A stretch of DNA of 64,000 bases, from NCBI RefSeq assembly GCF_000716605.1, contig NZ_JNXE01000034.1:43058-107057 (forward strand), written 5' to 3'. Shown piece after piece: positions 32,414-40,174 of this stretch. The notes under the pieces were generated by a model. It did no database searches. It had not been told where the DNA came from and saw nothing but the letters and a program-made list of their open reading frames with translations. The stretch is from Streptomyces sp. NRRL F-525 (GTDB lineage: Bacteria; Actinomycetota; Actinomycetes; Streptomycetales; Streptomycetaceae). Numbering within the stretch: position 1 is the stretch's first letter; every line of letters begins with the position of its first letter. The translations under genes and the position numbers were made by a program.

Positions 32414-33424
32414 GTGGCGTCCAACCAGGCTGCCCCAGAAGCCCCTGTCGTCTACGGCGGTTACCGCCCCGACGAGGGCCCCTGGGAGGAGTGGAATCCC
32501 AGCGCGGAGTCCGTTGCTCCCAACCGCGGCAAGCACCGTGTCGCCAAGCAGCGTGGTGGCGGGGGATTCGCCCGCAGCTCCACCGTCCTGGGCGTCGGTG
32601 TCATAGCCGCCGTCAGCGCGGGCGGCATGGCCAGCGCCAACACCGGCAAGCCGCCGGTCTCGATCTCCCTGCCCGACCTGCCCTCGGTGGGCCATCTGCT
32701 GGACGACTCGTCCAGCAGTACCCCCAAGGGTTCCGCGACCGCGCTCAGCAGTGTCGGCGTCTCCACCACCGAGACCGCCAAGGGCGCCTCGGACGCGGGT
32801 GAGCTGCTGCGCAACCGGATCATGGCGCAGGCCGAGTCGCAGCAGGTGCAGGTCGACGGCAAGTCGAAGGCCGCAGTCGAGGCCGCCGTCGCCAAGCAGG
32901 TCGACGACGCCGCCGCCAAGGCCGAGAAGGACGCCGCGAAGAAGGCCGCCGACGCGAAGAAGGCCGCGGAGGCCGCCGCCGCGAAGAAGGCGGAGGCCGC
33001 GAAGCTCGCCGCGCTGGCCAAGCAGTACACGCTGCCGGTCGGCTCGTACACGATCACCGGCACCTTCGGCCAGGCCGGTTCGATGTGGTCCTCCGGGTAT
33101 CACACGGGCCTCGACTTCGCCGCGCCCACCGGCACGCTGATCAAGGCCATCCACAGCGGCACGGTCACCGAGGCGGGCTGGGCCGGGTCGTACGGGTACC
33201 GCACGATCCTCACCCTGGACGACGGCACCGAGCTGTGGTTCTGCCACCAGTCCTCGATCAACGTCAGCGTCGGGCAGAAGGTCTCCACCGGCGAGGTCAT
33301 CGGCCGGGTGGGCGCGACCGGCAACGTGACCGGGCCGCACCTCCACCTGGAGGTGCACATCAACGGCGCCGCCACCGCGAGCGACCCGGCGCCCTGGCTG
33401 CGCAGCAAGGGCCTCAACCCCTGA
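32414..33424 (+). CDS. M23 (LytM-type) cell-wall peptidase under c-di-AMP riboswitch
   Basis: 336 aa. Residues 1-50 are hydrophilic, then an export helix (STVLGVGVIAAVSAGGMASA). Residues about 140-200 are an Ala/Lys-rich coiled coil (KKAADAKKAAEAAAAKK). The C-terminal M23 domain has the zinc motifs HTGLDFAAP (HxxxD) and HLHLEV (HxH), plus FCHQSS where the active-site His is expected. Predicted exported endopeptidase cutting peptidoglycan cross-links. Expression is tied to c-di-AMP by the upstream riboswitch, consistent with control of germination or wall remodelling known for this class of gene. Confidence 0.92.
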   Translation: MASNQAAPEAPVVYGGYRPDEGPWEEWNPSAESVAPNRGKHRVAKQRGGGGFARSSTVLGVGVIAAVSAGGMASANTGKPPVSISLPDLPSVGHLLDDSSSSTPKGSATALSSVGVSTTETAKGASDAGELLRNRIMAQAESQQVQVDGKSKAAVEAAVAKQVDDAAAKAEKDAAKKAADAKKAAEAAAAKKAEAAKLAALAKQYTLPVGSYTITGTFGQAGSMWSSGYHTGLDFAAPTGTLIKAIHSGTVTEAGWAGSYGYRTILTLDDGTELWFCHQSSINVSVGQKVSTGEVIGRVGATGNVTGPHLHLEVHINGAATASDPAPWLRSKGLNP

Positions 33425-33467
33425 GGGTCTGGAATATCCGGTTCCGGTCCGGCGGTTGAGGTGAAGC

Positions 33468-34412
33468 ATGACTTCTCTTCGCAAGCTGGGCCGGTCCGAC
33501 CTGGAGATCTTCCCGCTGAACCTCGGCGGCAACGTGTTCGGCTGGACCGCCGACGAGGCGGCCTCCTTCGCCGTGCTCGACGCCTACACGGCCGCCGGGG
33601 GCAACTTCGTCGACACCGCCGACTCGTACACGGCGTGGATCGAGGGCAACAAGGGCGGTGAGTCCGAGACCGTCATCGGCAAGTGGCTCAAGGCCCGCGG
33701 CAACCGCTCCGACGTCGTCATCGCCACCAAGGTCAGCCAGCACCCCGAGTACCCCGGCCTGTCCGCCGCCAACATCAAGGCCGCGGCCGACGCCTCGCTG
33801 CGCCGCCTGGGCACCGACTACATCGACCTGTACTACCCGCACTTCGACAAGGAGGAAGTGCCGGTCGAGGAGATCGTCGGCGCGCTCGACGAGCTGGTGA
33901 AGGCGGGCAAAGTGCGGCACATCGCCGCCTCCAACATCTCGCCCGAGCGCCTCCAGGCGGCCCTGGACTTCTCCGACCGCGAGGGCCTGGCGCGCTATGT
34001 CGCCATCCAGCCCCACTACAACCTCGTCTCCCGCGACACCTACGAGGGCGAGCTGCGGGACGTCGCCGAACGCGGCGGCCTGTCGGCCCTCCCGTACTTC
34101 TCGCTGGCAGCCGGCTTCCTCACCGGCAAGTACCGCCCCGGTACGACGGTCGACAGCCCACGCGCCGGGCGTGCGGCCCAGTACCTCGAATCGGAGCGCG
34201 GCCAGAAGGTCCTCACCGCCCTCGACGAGGTCGCCCAGGCCCACGACGCCCCGGTCGCCACGGTGGCCCTCGCCTGGCTCGCCGCCCAGCCCACGGTCGC
34301 GGCCCCGATCGCGTCGGCCCGGACGGTGGAGCAACTCCCCGCCCTGCTGGGCGTGGCCGAACTGGAGCTGACGGACGCGGAGATCGCCCGCCTCACGGAG
34401 GCGTCGGCGTAA
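33468..34412 (+). CDS. Aldo/keto reductase
   Basis: 314 aa, AKR (beta/alpha)8 barrel. It shows LNLGGNVFGW, the catalytic FVDTADSY (Asp and Tyr), IATKVS (Lys) and LYYPHFD (His), followed by KVRHIAASNISPERL and the cofactor-binding C-terminal VAAPIASARTVEQL. NADPH-dependent reduction of an unspecified carbonyl. ATG 33468 follows GAGGTGA. Its 3' end is 12 bp from the convergent PrsW gene. Confidence 0.9.
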   Translation: MTSLRKLGRSDLEIFPLNLGGNVFGWTADEAASFAVLDAYTAAGGNFVDTADSYTAWIEGNKGGESETVIGKWLKARGNRSDVVIATKVSQHPEYPGLSAANIKAAADASLRRLGTDYIDLYYPHFDKEEVPVEEIVGALDELVKAGKVRHIAASNISPERLQAALDFSDREGLARYVAIQPHYNLVSRDTYEGELRDVAERGGLSALPYFSLAAGFLTGKYRPGTTVDSPRAGRAAQYLESERGQKVLTALDEVAQAHDAPVATVALAWLAAQPTVAAPIASARTVEQLPALLGVAELELTDAEIARLTEASA

Positions 34413-34424
34413 GTGCCCTCGCGG

Positions 34425-35732
34425 CTATGACCGGTACGGGTTGTACAGGGGAGTCCCGTACGACCCGTACACCGGCGGCCACGGCGGCACCACCACCGGT
34501 ACCGGCGGCGCCGTCCGCCGCGCCGCGTAGTCCAGCGCGGGCCGCGCCACCTCCCGGCGCAGCCACAGCTCGTGCAGCAACTCCCTTTCCCGTACGACGA
34601 AATCGGCGCCGGCGCGGCCCCGCCCGGCCCGGTGCCGGAGGAACGCCAGGGAGGTCGCGTACGCCTCGTACTGGGCGACCGAGCGGGCCGCCTGCCTGCC
34701 GAGGTGGTGGCGGGCGTACTCGCGGGCCAGGCGCCGTGCCTTCATCGAGCCGAGCACGAACGGTTCGGCCGGGATCAGCCAGCCCGCGTACACGTAGGCG
34801 GGCAACTCCTCGCGCACACTGCGCAGTTCGCGTTGCCGGGTCCAGACCGCGAGCCAGGTCAGCAGGCCGAACATGGGGACCATGAAGACGCCGTAGACCT
34901 CGAAGAAGCCGTACTGGCCGAAGGTGGAGGAGCCGTTCCAGATCGCGTGCATGCCCATCGCGAGGAGGAGGCCGGTCAGGGGGATCAGAACGCGGCGGAC
35001 GTGGTGGCGGTCGGGGGAGAGGGCGGCGAGGCCGAAGCCGATGCCGGTGAGGACGGTGAACAGGGGGTGCGCGAAAGGGGACATGACGATGCGCACGAAG
35101 AAGGTCGCCGCGGTGACGGAGGTGAAGCCGCGGTCGCCGGTGAGCTGGTCGGTGCCGAAGGCGGTGCCGAGGTAGAGGATGTTCTCGGTGAACGCGAAGC
35201 CGGTGGCGGTGACCCCGGCTATCACCACCCCGTCGACGATCCCGGTGAAGTCCCGTCTGCGGAACAGGAACACGAGCAGGACGGCCGCGGCCTTCGCCGA
35301 CTCCTCGACGATCGGGGCTATGACGGTGGCGCCGAGGGTGTCCGCGCTGGTGGGGTCCGCGGTCGTGGTCGCTATCCATCTCGTCGCGAAGCTGTTGGCG
35401 ACGATCGCTATCAGGGCCGCGGCGCAGGCGCCCCACGCGAAGGAGAAGAGCAGGTTCCGCCAGGGGCCGGGGTCGACGCGGTCCAGCCAGCGGAAGGCGG
35501 CGACGAGGAGGGGTACGGGTAGTACGGCGAGCCCGAGCCCGACCAAGAACCCTTCCGTGCCGGTCTGTTGGCGGACCAGCGCGAGGATGACCAGCCCGGA
35601 GAGCGTGAGCAGGGCGATCAGCGCGCCGTAGCGGACCCAGTTCCGCTGCCACCAGCGCACCCGCGGCCCGTGCCCGGGCACACCACCGGCGGGGTGGCCG
35701 GGGTGTGGGGGGTACGGCGGAAAGGTGGCCAC
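34425..35732 (-). CDS. PrsW-family intramembrane metalloprotease
   Basis: 435 aa with about nine TM helices. The family motifs are VEESAK (EExxK), FAFTENILY (FxxxE[FY/N]-type), FAHPLFTVLTGIGFG and GMHAIWNGS; the glutamates and histidines form the metal site. PrsW in B. subtilis starts site-1 cleavage of an anti-sigma factor; the actinobacterial target is unknown. The last ~140 residues are a soluble tail. Start GTG 35732, preceded by a Pro-rich N-terminus (PPYPPHPGHP). Confidence 0.85.
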   Translation of the reverse strand: MATFPPYPPHPGHPAGGVPGHGPRVRWWQRNWVRYGALIALLTLSGLVILALVRQQTGTEGFLVGLGLAVLPVPLLVAAFRWLDRVDPGPWRNLLFSFAWGACAAALIAIVANSFATRWIATTTADPTSADTLGATVIAPIVEESAKAAAVLLVFLFRRRDFTGIVDGVVIAGVTATGFAFTENILYLGTAFGTDQLTGDRGFTSVTAATFFVRIVMSPFAHPLFTVLTGIGFGLAALSPDRHHVRRVLIPLTGLLLAMGMHAIWNGSSTFGQYGFFEVYGVFMVPMFGLLTWLAVWTRQRELRSVREELPAYVYAGWLIPAEPFVLGSMKARRLAREYARHHLGRQAARSVAQYEAYATSLAFLRHRAGRGRAGADFVVRERELLHELWLRREVARPALDYAARRTAPPVPVVVPPWPPVYGSYGTPLYNPYRS

Positions 35733-35781
35733 GGCATCGACCCTAACGAGGTAAGGGCACGGCCCGCGAGGGAGCCTGGCG

Positions 35782-36570
35782 TCAGCGCTGGTCGTCGTGG
35801 GGTACGCGACGGAAGAGCAGATCGTTCACGACATGTCCCTTGTCCAGTCCCTGGCCCTCGAAACGGGTCAGCGGCCGGAACTCCGGACGGGGCGCAAAAC
35901 CGCCGTCGGGTTGGCTGTTCTCGAAGTCCGGGTGCGCGTCCAGGACTTCGAGCATCTGCTCCGCGTACGGCTCCCAGTCCGTCGCGCAGTGCACGGTGGC
36001 CCCTGGCCTGAGGCGGGTCGCGGCGAGGGTGAGGAACTCCGGCTGGATCAGGCGGCGCTTGTGGTGGCGCTTCTTGGGCCAGGGGTCCGGGAAGTACACG
36101 CGGAGGCCGTCGAGCGCGTCCGGGGTGAGCATCTCGCGGAGCAGGATGATCGCGTCGCCGTTCGCGACCCGGATGTTGGTCAGGCCGTGGTGGTCGGCCA
36201 GGCCGAGGAGGTTGCCCTGGCCCGGGGTGTGTACGTCGGCGGCGAGGATGTTCGTCGCGGGGGCGTCGGCGGCCATCTGGGCGGTGGCCTCGCCCATGCC
36301 GAAGCCGATCTCCAGGACGACCGGGTTGTCGTTTCCGAACAGCTCGGGGAGGTCGAGGTTCCGTTGGCCGTCGATGTCGAGGCCCCACTTGGGCCACAGG
36401 CGTTCCAGGGCGTCTGCTTGGCCGGCTGTTACGCGGCTTCTGCGGGGCTGGAAGCTTCGGATGCGGCGTTCGTGGTGGGAGCCGGCGGGGTCGGGTGTCG
36501 GCCCGCCGGGGAAACGGGGTTCGCCCTTGGGCCGGGTTCGCTGTTCGGGGGTGTTGGGGGAGTCAGACAC
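35782..36570 (-). CDS. trmB: tRNA (guanine-N7-)-methyltransferase
   Basis: 262 aa. SAM-dependent TrmB: RRSRVTAGQADALERLWPKWG, the SAM motif VVLEIGFGMGEATAQMA, then YFPDPWPKKRHHKRRLIQPEF, the TrmB signature for tRNA binding and catalysis. Forms m7G46 in tRNA. A ~40-residue N-terminal extension (PNTPEQRTRPKGEPRFPGG) is usual in Streptomyces. Start GTG 36570. Confidence 0.93.
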   Translation of the reverse strand: MSDSPNTPEQRTRPKGEPRFPGGPTPDPAGSHHERRIRSFQPRRSRVTAGQADALERLWPKWGLDIDGQRNLDLPELFGNDNPVVLEIGFGMGEATAQMAADAPATNILAADVHTPGQGNLLGLADHHGLTNIRVANGDAIILLREMLTPDALDGLRVYFPDPWPKKRHHKRRLIQPEFLTLAATRLRPGATVHCATDWEPYAEQMLEVLDAHPDFENSQPDGGFAPRPEFRPLTRFEGQGLDKGHVVNDLLFRRVPHDDQR

Positions 36571-36643
36571 AATGCGGTGATTTTACTGGGCGTGCGCCTT
36601 TGCGTCTGCGTGGCTTGTGTGGTCTGGCGAGTGCGGGGGCGTT

Positions 36644-36674
36644 GTGGCTGGTCGCGCAGTTCCCCGCGCCCCTT
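36644..36674 (+). repeat. Dispersed 31-bp repeat, copy 1
   Basis: A 31-bp sequence containing GTGGCTGGTCGCGCAG and CCCCGCGCCCC that recurs inverted at 38006-38036. It overlaps the stop codon of the L-2-hydroxyglutarate oxidase gene. I recognise it as a very common intergenic repeat of Streptomyces chromosomes. Confidence 0.75.
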
Positions 36675-37929
36675 AAGGGGTTGCCCTGTCCGGGGTTTGG
36701 AGTGGGCGGCGGTCTTGGTGCAGTACAGCCAATGCTCGGCGGGCTACCTCCCGCCCGATCGGCAGCGAGGCCGTGGCCGCGGGCGAGGGGGCGTTCAGCA
36801 CATGTACGGCCCGTGGGCCCTCCTTGATCAGGAAGTCGTCCACCAGGGTGCCGTCGCGGAGGACCGCCTGGGCGCGTACGCCCGCCGCCGACGGGGTCAG
36901 GTCGTCCGGGGTCACCGCCGGGAGGAGGCGTTGTACGGCTGCGGTGAACGCGGTCTTGGAGAGGGACCGGCGTAGCTCGCCCGCGCCGTAGCGCCAGTGC
37001 CGGCGGGCCATGTGCCAGGTGCCGGGCCAGGTCGCCGTCGTCGCGATCTCACGGGGGCGTACGACGCCCCAGTCGTAGCCTTCGCGGGCCAGGGCCGGGA
37101 CCGCGTTCGGGCCGAGGTGGACGCTGCCGTCGATGCCGCGCGTGAGGTGGACGCCGAGGAACGGGAAGGCGGGGTCGGGGACCGGGTAGACCAGGCCCCG
37201 GACCAGTTCGGGGCGGGTGAGGGTGTAGTACTCGCCCCGGAACGGCACGATCCGCATCTCCGGGTCGTCGCCGGTGAGCCGGGCCACCTCGTCGCAGTGC
37301 AGGCCGGCGCAGTTCACCAGCACACGGGCGCGGACCACGTCACCGCCGGTCGCGGTCACCGTACGGACGGCGACCCCGCGCTCCGGTCGCCGGTCGATGT
37401 GGGCGACCCGCGCGCCGTAGCGGATCTCGGCGCCGGACGCGTCCGCCAGGTGCTGGGCGACCGCGGTGTAGTCGCAGATCCCGGTCGTCCCGACGTGTAT
37501 GGCGGCGAGGCCACGCACCTCCGGTTCGTACTCGGCGATCTGGGCGGCGCCCAACTCCCGCACCGGAATGCCGTTCTCCCGCCCACGCTGCACGAGCGCG
37601 TGCAGCCGGGGCAGCTCCGCCCGCTCCGTCGCGACGATCAGCTTCCCGGTGACGGCATGCGAAATCCCGTACTCCGCACAGAACTTGACCATCTCGGCAG
37701 CCCCGCGCACCGCATACCGCGCCTTGAGCGACCCGGGCCGGTAGTAGATCCCGCTGTGGATCACCCCGCTGTTGCGCCCCGTCTGATGCCGGGCGGGCCC
37801 GGCCTCCTTCTCCAGCACGGTCACCCGCGTGCCCGGCGCGGCCCGCGTGATCGCATACGCCGTGGACAGCCCCACGATCCCGCCACCAACCACGAGCACG
37901 TCACAGTCGTACCCGACCCCAGCCCGCAC
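36673..37929 (-). CDS. lhgO: L-2-hydroxyglutarate oxidase (FAD-dependent)
   Basis: 418 aa, DAO-family FAD enzyme. The dinucleotide fold YDCDVLVVGGGIVGLSTAYAI is at the N-terminus. The LhgO pattern follows: RHQTGRNSGVIHSGIYYRPGS, KFCAEYGI, FRGEYYTL, YPVPDPAFPFLGVHLTRGIDG and GPNAVPALAREGY. Oxidises L-2-hydroxyglutarate to 2-oxoglutarate, a metabolite-repair function. GTG 37929 is chosen because GGGAGGT lies 8 nt before; the GTG two codons upstream is too close to it. The gene is bracketed by two inverted copies of a 31-bp repeat. Confidence 0.9.
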   Translation of the reverse strand: MRAGVGYDCDVLVVGGGIVGLSTAYAITRAAPGTRVTVLEKEAGPARHQTGRNSGVIHSGIYYRPGSLKARYAVRGAAEMVKFCAEYGISHAVTGKLIVATERAELPRLHALVQRGRENGIPVRELGAAQIAEYEPEVRGLAAIHVGTTGICDYTAVAQHLADASGAEIRYGARVAHIDRRPERGVAVRTVTATGGDVVRARVLVNCAGLHCDEVARLTGDDPEMRIVPFRGEYYTLTRPELVRGLVYPVPDPAFPFLGVHLTRGIDGSVHLGPNAVPALAREGYDWGVVRPREIATTATWPGTWHMARRHWRYGAGELRRSLSKTAFTAAVQRLLPAVTPDDLTPSAAGVRAQAVLRDGTLVDDFLIKEGPRAVHVLNAPSPAATASLPIGREVARRALAVLHQDRRPLQTPDRATP

Positions 37930-38005
37930 GTGCACCACCTCCCGGCTTCGATAGTGCACTGCACCACTGACAATGCCTTCAAACCCCGGGAAGCCAGAAC
38001 CCCGC

Positions 38006-38036
38006 AAGGGGCGCGGGGAACTGCGCGACCAGCCAC
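38006..38036 (-). repeat. Dispersed 31-bp repeat, copy 2 (inverted)
   Basis: Reverse complement of 36644-36674 over all 31 bases, lying between the oxidase start and the NsdA-like gene stop. Confidence 0.75.
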
Positions 38037-38078
38037 AGCGCACCCGCACCCGCAAGACGGCACAAGCCCGGCAGACGC

Positions 38079-39503
38079 CTAGGCGGGCGCCATCAACAAC
38101 GGCCGAGCCCTCTCCCGCAGCTCAACAACCCGAGGCTCATCCCCGTACGGCTCCAACCGGTGCAGCAGATCCTTCACGTACTCAGTCGTACGCGCCGAAG
38201 AGATCCGCCCCGCAACCTCCACCGCCCGAACCCCTTGCTCACAAGCCGCGTCAAGATTCCCGGACTCCAACTCAGCCACAGCCGAGACGACCAACCGAAG
38301 CCCATGCGACCGCACAAACTCCTCCGTCGGCTTCGACAACGCCTGTTCAGTGAACCGCCGCACCTGACGAGGCGCCTTCAAGTCCCGGTAGCACTCGGCA
38401 GCATCTGCCGCGAACCGGTCATAGCCGTAGAAGCCCAGCCAGGACGGATCGTTGTCCCCCTCCCGGGACCGCTCGAGCCACCCCTCCGCCGCCTTCAGCG
38501 CCGCCCCGGCAGCCTGCGCGTCCCCCGCCTTCGCATGGGACCGCGCCTCGACCAGCCGGAAGAAACTCATCGTGCGGGCGGTCGCAAGCCCCCGGTTGCG
38601 TTCCAGAGCCGCCTGCGCGAGATCGACGCCCTCGTCGCCGAAGCCGCGGTACGTCGCCTGCAACGACATCGACGCCAGTACGTAGCCCCCCAGCGGGACG
38701 TCCGCCGCCGCGCGGGCAAGACGCAGCGCCTGGATGTAGTACCGCTGCGCCGCCTCCTGTTGCCCGGTGTCGAAGGCCATCCACCCGGCCAGGCGGGTGA
38801 GTTCGGCACTCGCACCGAACAGCGCTCTGCCGACCTCGTCGGAGTACGAGCCGAGCAGCAGCGGTGCCGCCTCGACCCGGAGGCACTCGGGCACCATGGA
38901 CGAACGCCAGTCGCCGCCCCCGTACTTGGAGTCCCAGCGCCTGGCGTCCTCCGCGGCCTCCCGCAGCTTCTGCACATCGCTGTGGCCGACTTTGAGCGGT
39001 GTCCCGGAGCTCTCCGCGGAGTTGGCCTCGCGCGCCACCGAACTGTCGGCCGGGGTTATCAGCCAGCGTGAGGCGGGCGTTGCGTATGCGCTGACTGCGA
39101 ACGACCCGGCGAGGGACTGCCAGATGCCGCCGCTTCCCGCACGGCGGCCGGCGAGGTCGAGGCGGTACAACTCCGTTGCGGAACGCACGGCTTGGCCGAC
39201 GTCCCGGGGAAAGGCGAGGCCCACTTCCGGTGCGGGATCCGCGTCCGCCAGGCCGATCTCGTGGAGCGGCACCGGGCGGCCGAGCTTCTGGCCGATGGCG
39301 GCCGCGATGAGGTGCGGGGCGGCACCCTGGGGCACCATTCCCTTCGACACCCAGCGCGCCACCGACGTCTTGTCGTAGCGAAGTGTCAACCCGCGTTGAG
39401 CGCCAAGATCGTTGACGCGACGCGCGAGTCCTGCGTTGCTGATTCCCGCGAGGGCGAGAACGGTGCCGAGTTTTTCGTTCGGCCCGCGTTGCTCCCTGGA
39501 CAT
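38079..39503 (-). CDS. NsdA/sporulation-associated-type TPR regulator
   Basis: 474 aa from ATG 39503. N-terminal ~70 residues look like a divergent HTH ([35 protein letters not shown]). The rest is helical TPR-like repeats ([38 protein letters not shown]-type helices to the C-terminus). This architecture matches Streptomyces NsdA-type proteins, negative or positive regulators of sporulation and antibiotic production. No ligand or DNA target can be read. It is divergent from the asparagine-synthetase-like gene across a 671-bp gap. Confidence 0.75.
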   Translation of the reverse strand: MSREQRGPNEKLGTVLALAGISNAGLARRVNDLGAQRGLTLRYDKTSVARWVSKGMVPQGAAPHLIAAAIGQKLGRPVPLHEIGLADADPAPEVGLAFPRDVGQAVRSATELYRLDLAGRRAGSGGIWQSLAGSFAVSAYATPASRWLITPADSSVAREANSAESSGTPLKVGHSDVQKLREAAEDARRWDSKYGGGDWRSSMVPECLRVEAAPLLLGSYSDEVGRALFGASAELTRLAGWMAFDTGQQEAAQRYYIQALRLARAAADVPLGGYVLASMSLQATYRGFGDEGVDLAQAALERNRGLATARTMSFFRLVEARSHAKAGDAQAAGAALKAAEGWLERSREGDNDPSWLGFYGYDRFAADAAECYRDLKAPRQVRRFTEQALSKPTEEFVRSHGLRLVVSAVAELESGNLDAACEQGVRAVEVAGRISSARTTEYVKDLLHRLEPYGDEPRVVELRERARPLLMAPA

Positions 39504-40174
39504 GCGCCACCCCTCGACACAGACGGCTGCCGCGCTGGCATAACCACCCGGCATTCGTAAACCCAGCGTAGTTCGCCGCATCCCAAGCGTTAAGGGGCAT
39601 TGTTCCGGTTGGCGGGATTGTGGTCCGTACGCGAGTGCGGGGTTTGCACGCAGGGTTGCGACGTGCCCCCGTCGTGTGGCCGTGCGCCCGTGTGTGCGCT
39701 CTTCTCCGGCCATCACGGGAGCGCTTCGATGGATCGTGCGTGGGTCGGCCCGCTGTACTGGATCCAGTGGGCTGGGGGACACCGCCGCCTACATCCCCGC
39801 GGGCGGCGGACCGGTCCGGGAGGCGTACTCCGCCTCCCGGACTGTGTGCGGTGCGAAGCGGTGCGCACGGCATGTACGGAGCGTGCGCGAGCCTGTCCCT
39901 GTATCGCCGATTTGGCCGAAAACCGCCCCTGCCTCCCGATGTCGAATACCGCTCCTACCATGGGAGTTGAGGGCGCGTTAGGTGTTTTGGGGGAGCGTAT
40001 CGGGGGCGCATTCGCGTCGTGGACGTAGGGTCTTCCTTGTCCGGTTGTCCCTCGTCCAGGGCGTCTTCACGCGATCTCAAGCGGCTTCTCCGGCCCTCCG
40101 GAAGGCGTCCTTCATGGCAGCATGGTGCCCAGTTCGTGCGGTGCACTGGTTGTCCACAGCCTGTGGAGGCGTCG
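39504..40174. other. 671-bp gene-free divergent intergenic region
   Basis: No convincing gene on either strand; short open frames overlap each other in several frames and lack ribosome sites. It holds one strong hairpin (39814-39842) and must contain the promoters of the NsdA-like and asparagine-synthetase-like genes. Confidence 0.5.
39814..39842. terminator. Isolated 12-bp hairpin in intergenic region
   Basis: Perfect arms GTCCGGGAGGCG and CGCCTCCCGGAC with loop TACTC. No gene on either side ends here, so it might terminate an unseen small RNA or be an operator. Confidence 0.35.

Noticed and set aside
39600..40028. Short plus-strand frames in the NsdA-like/asparagine-synthetase gap
   Set aside because: Overlapping frames of similar length in several phases, no ribosome site and Arg/Cys-rich products; treated as non-coding.
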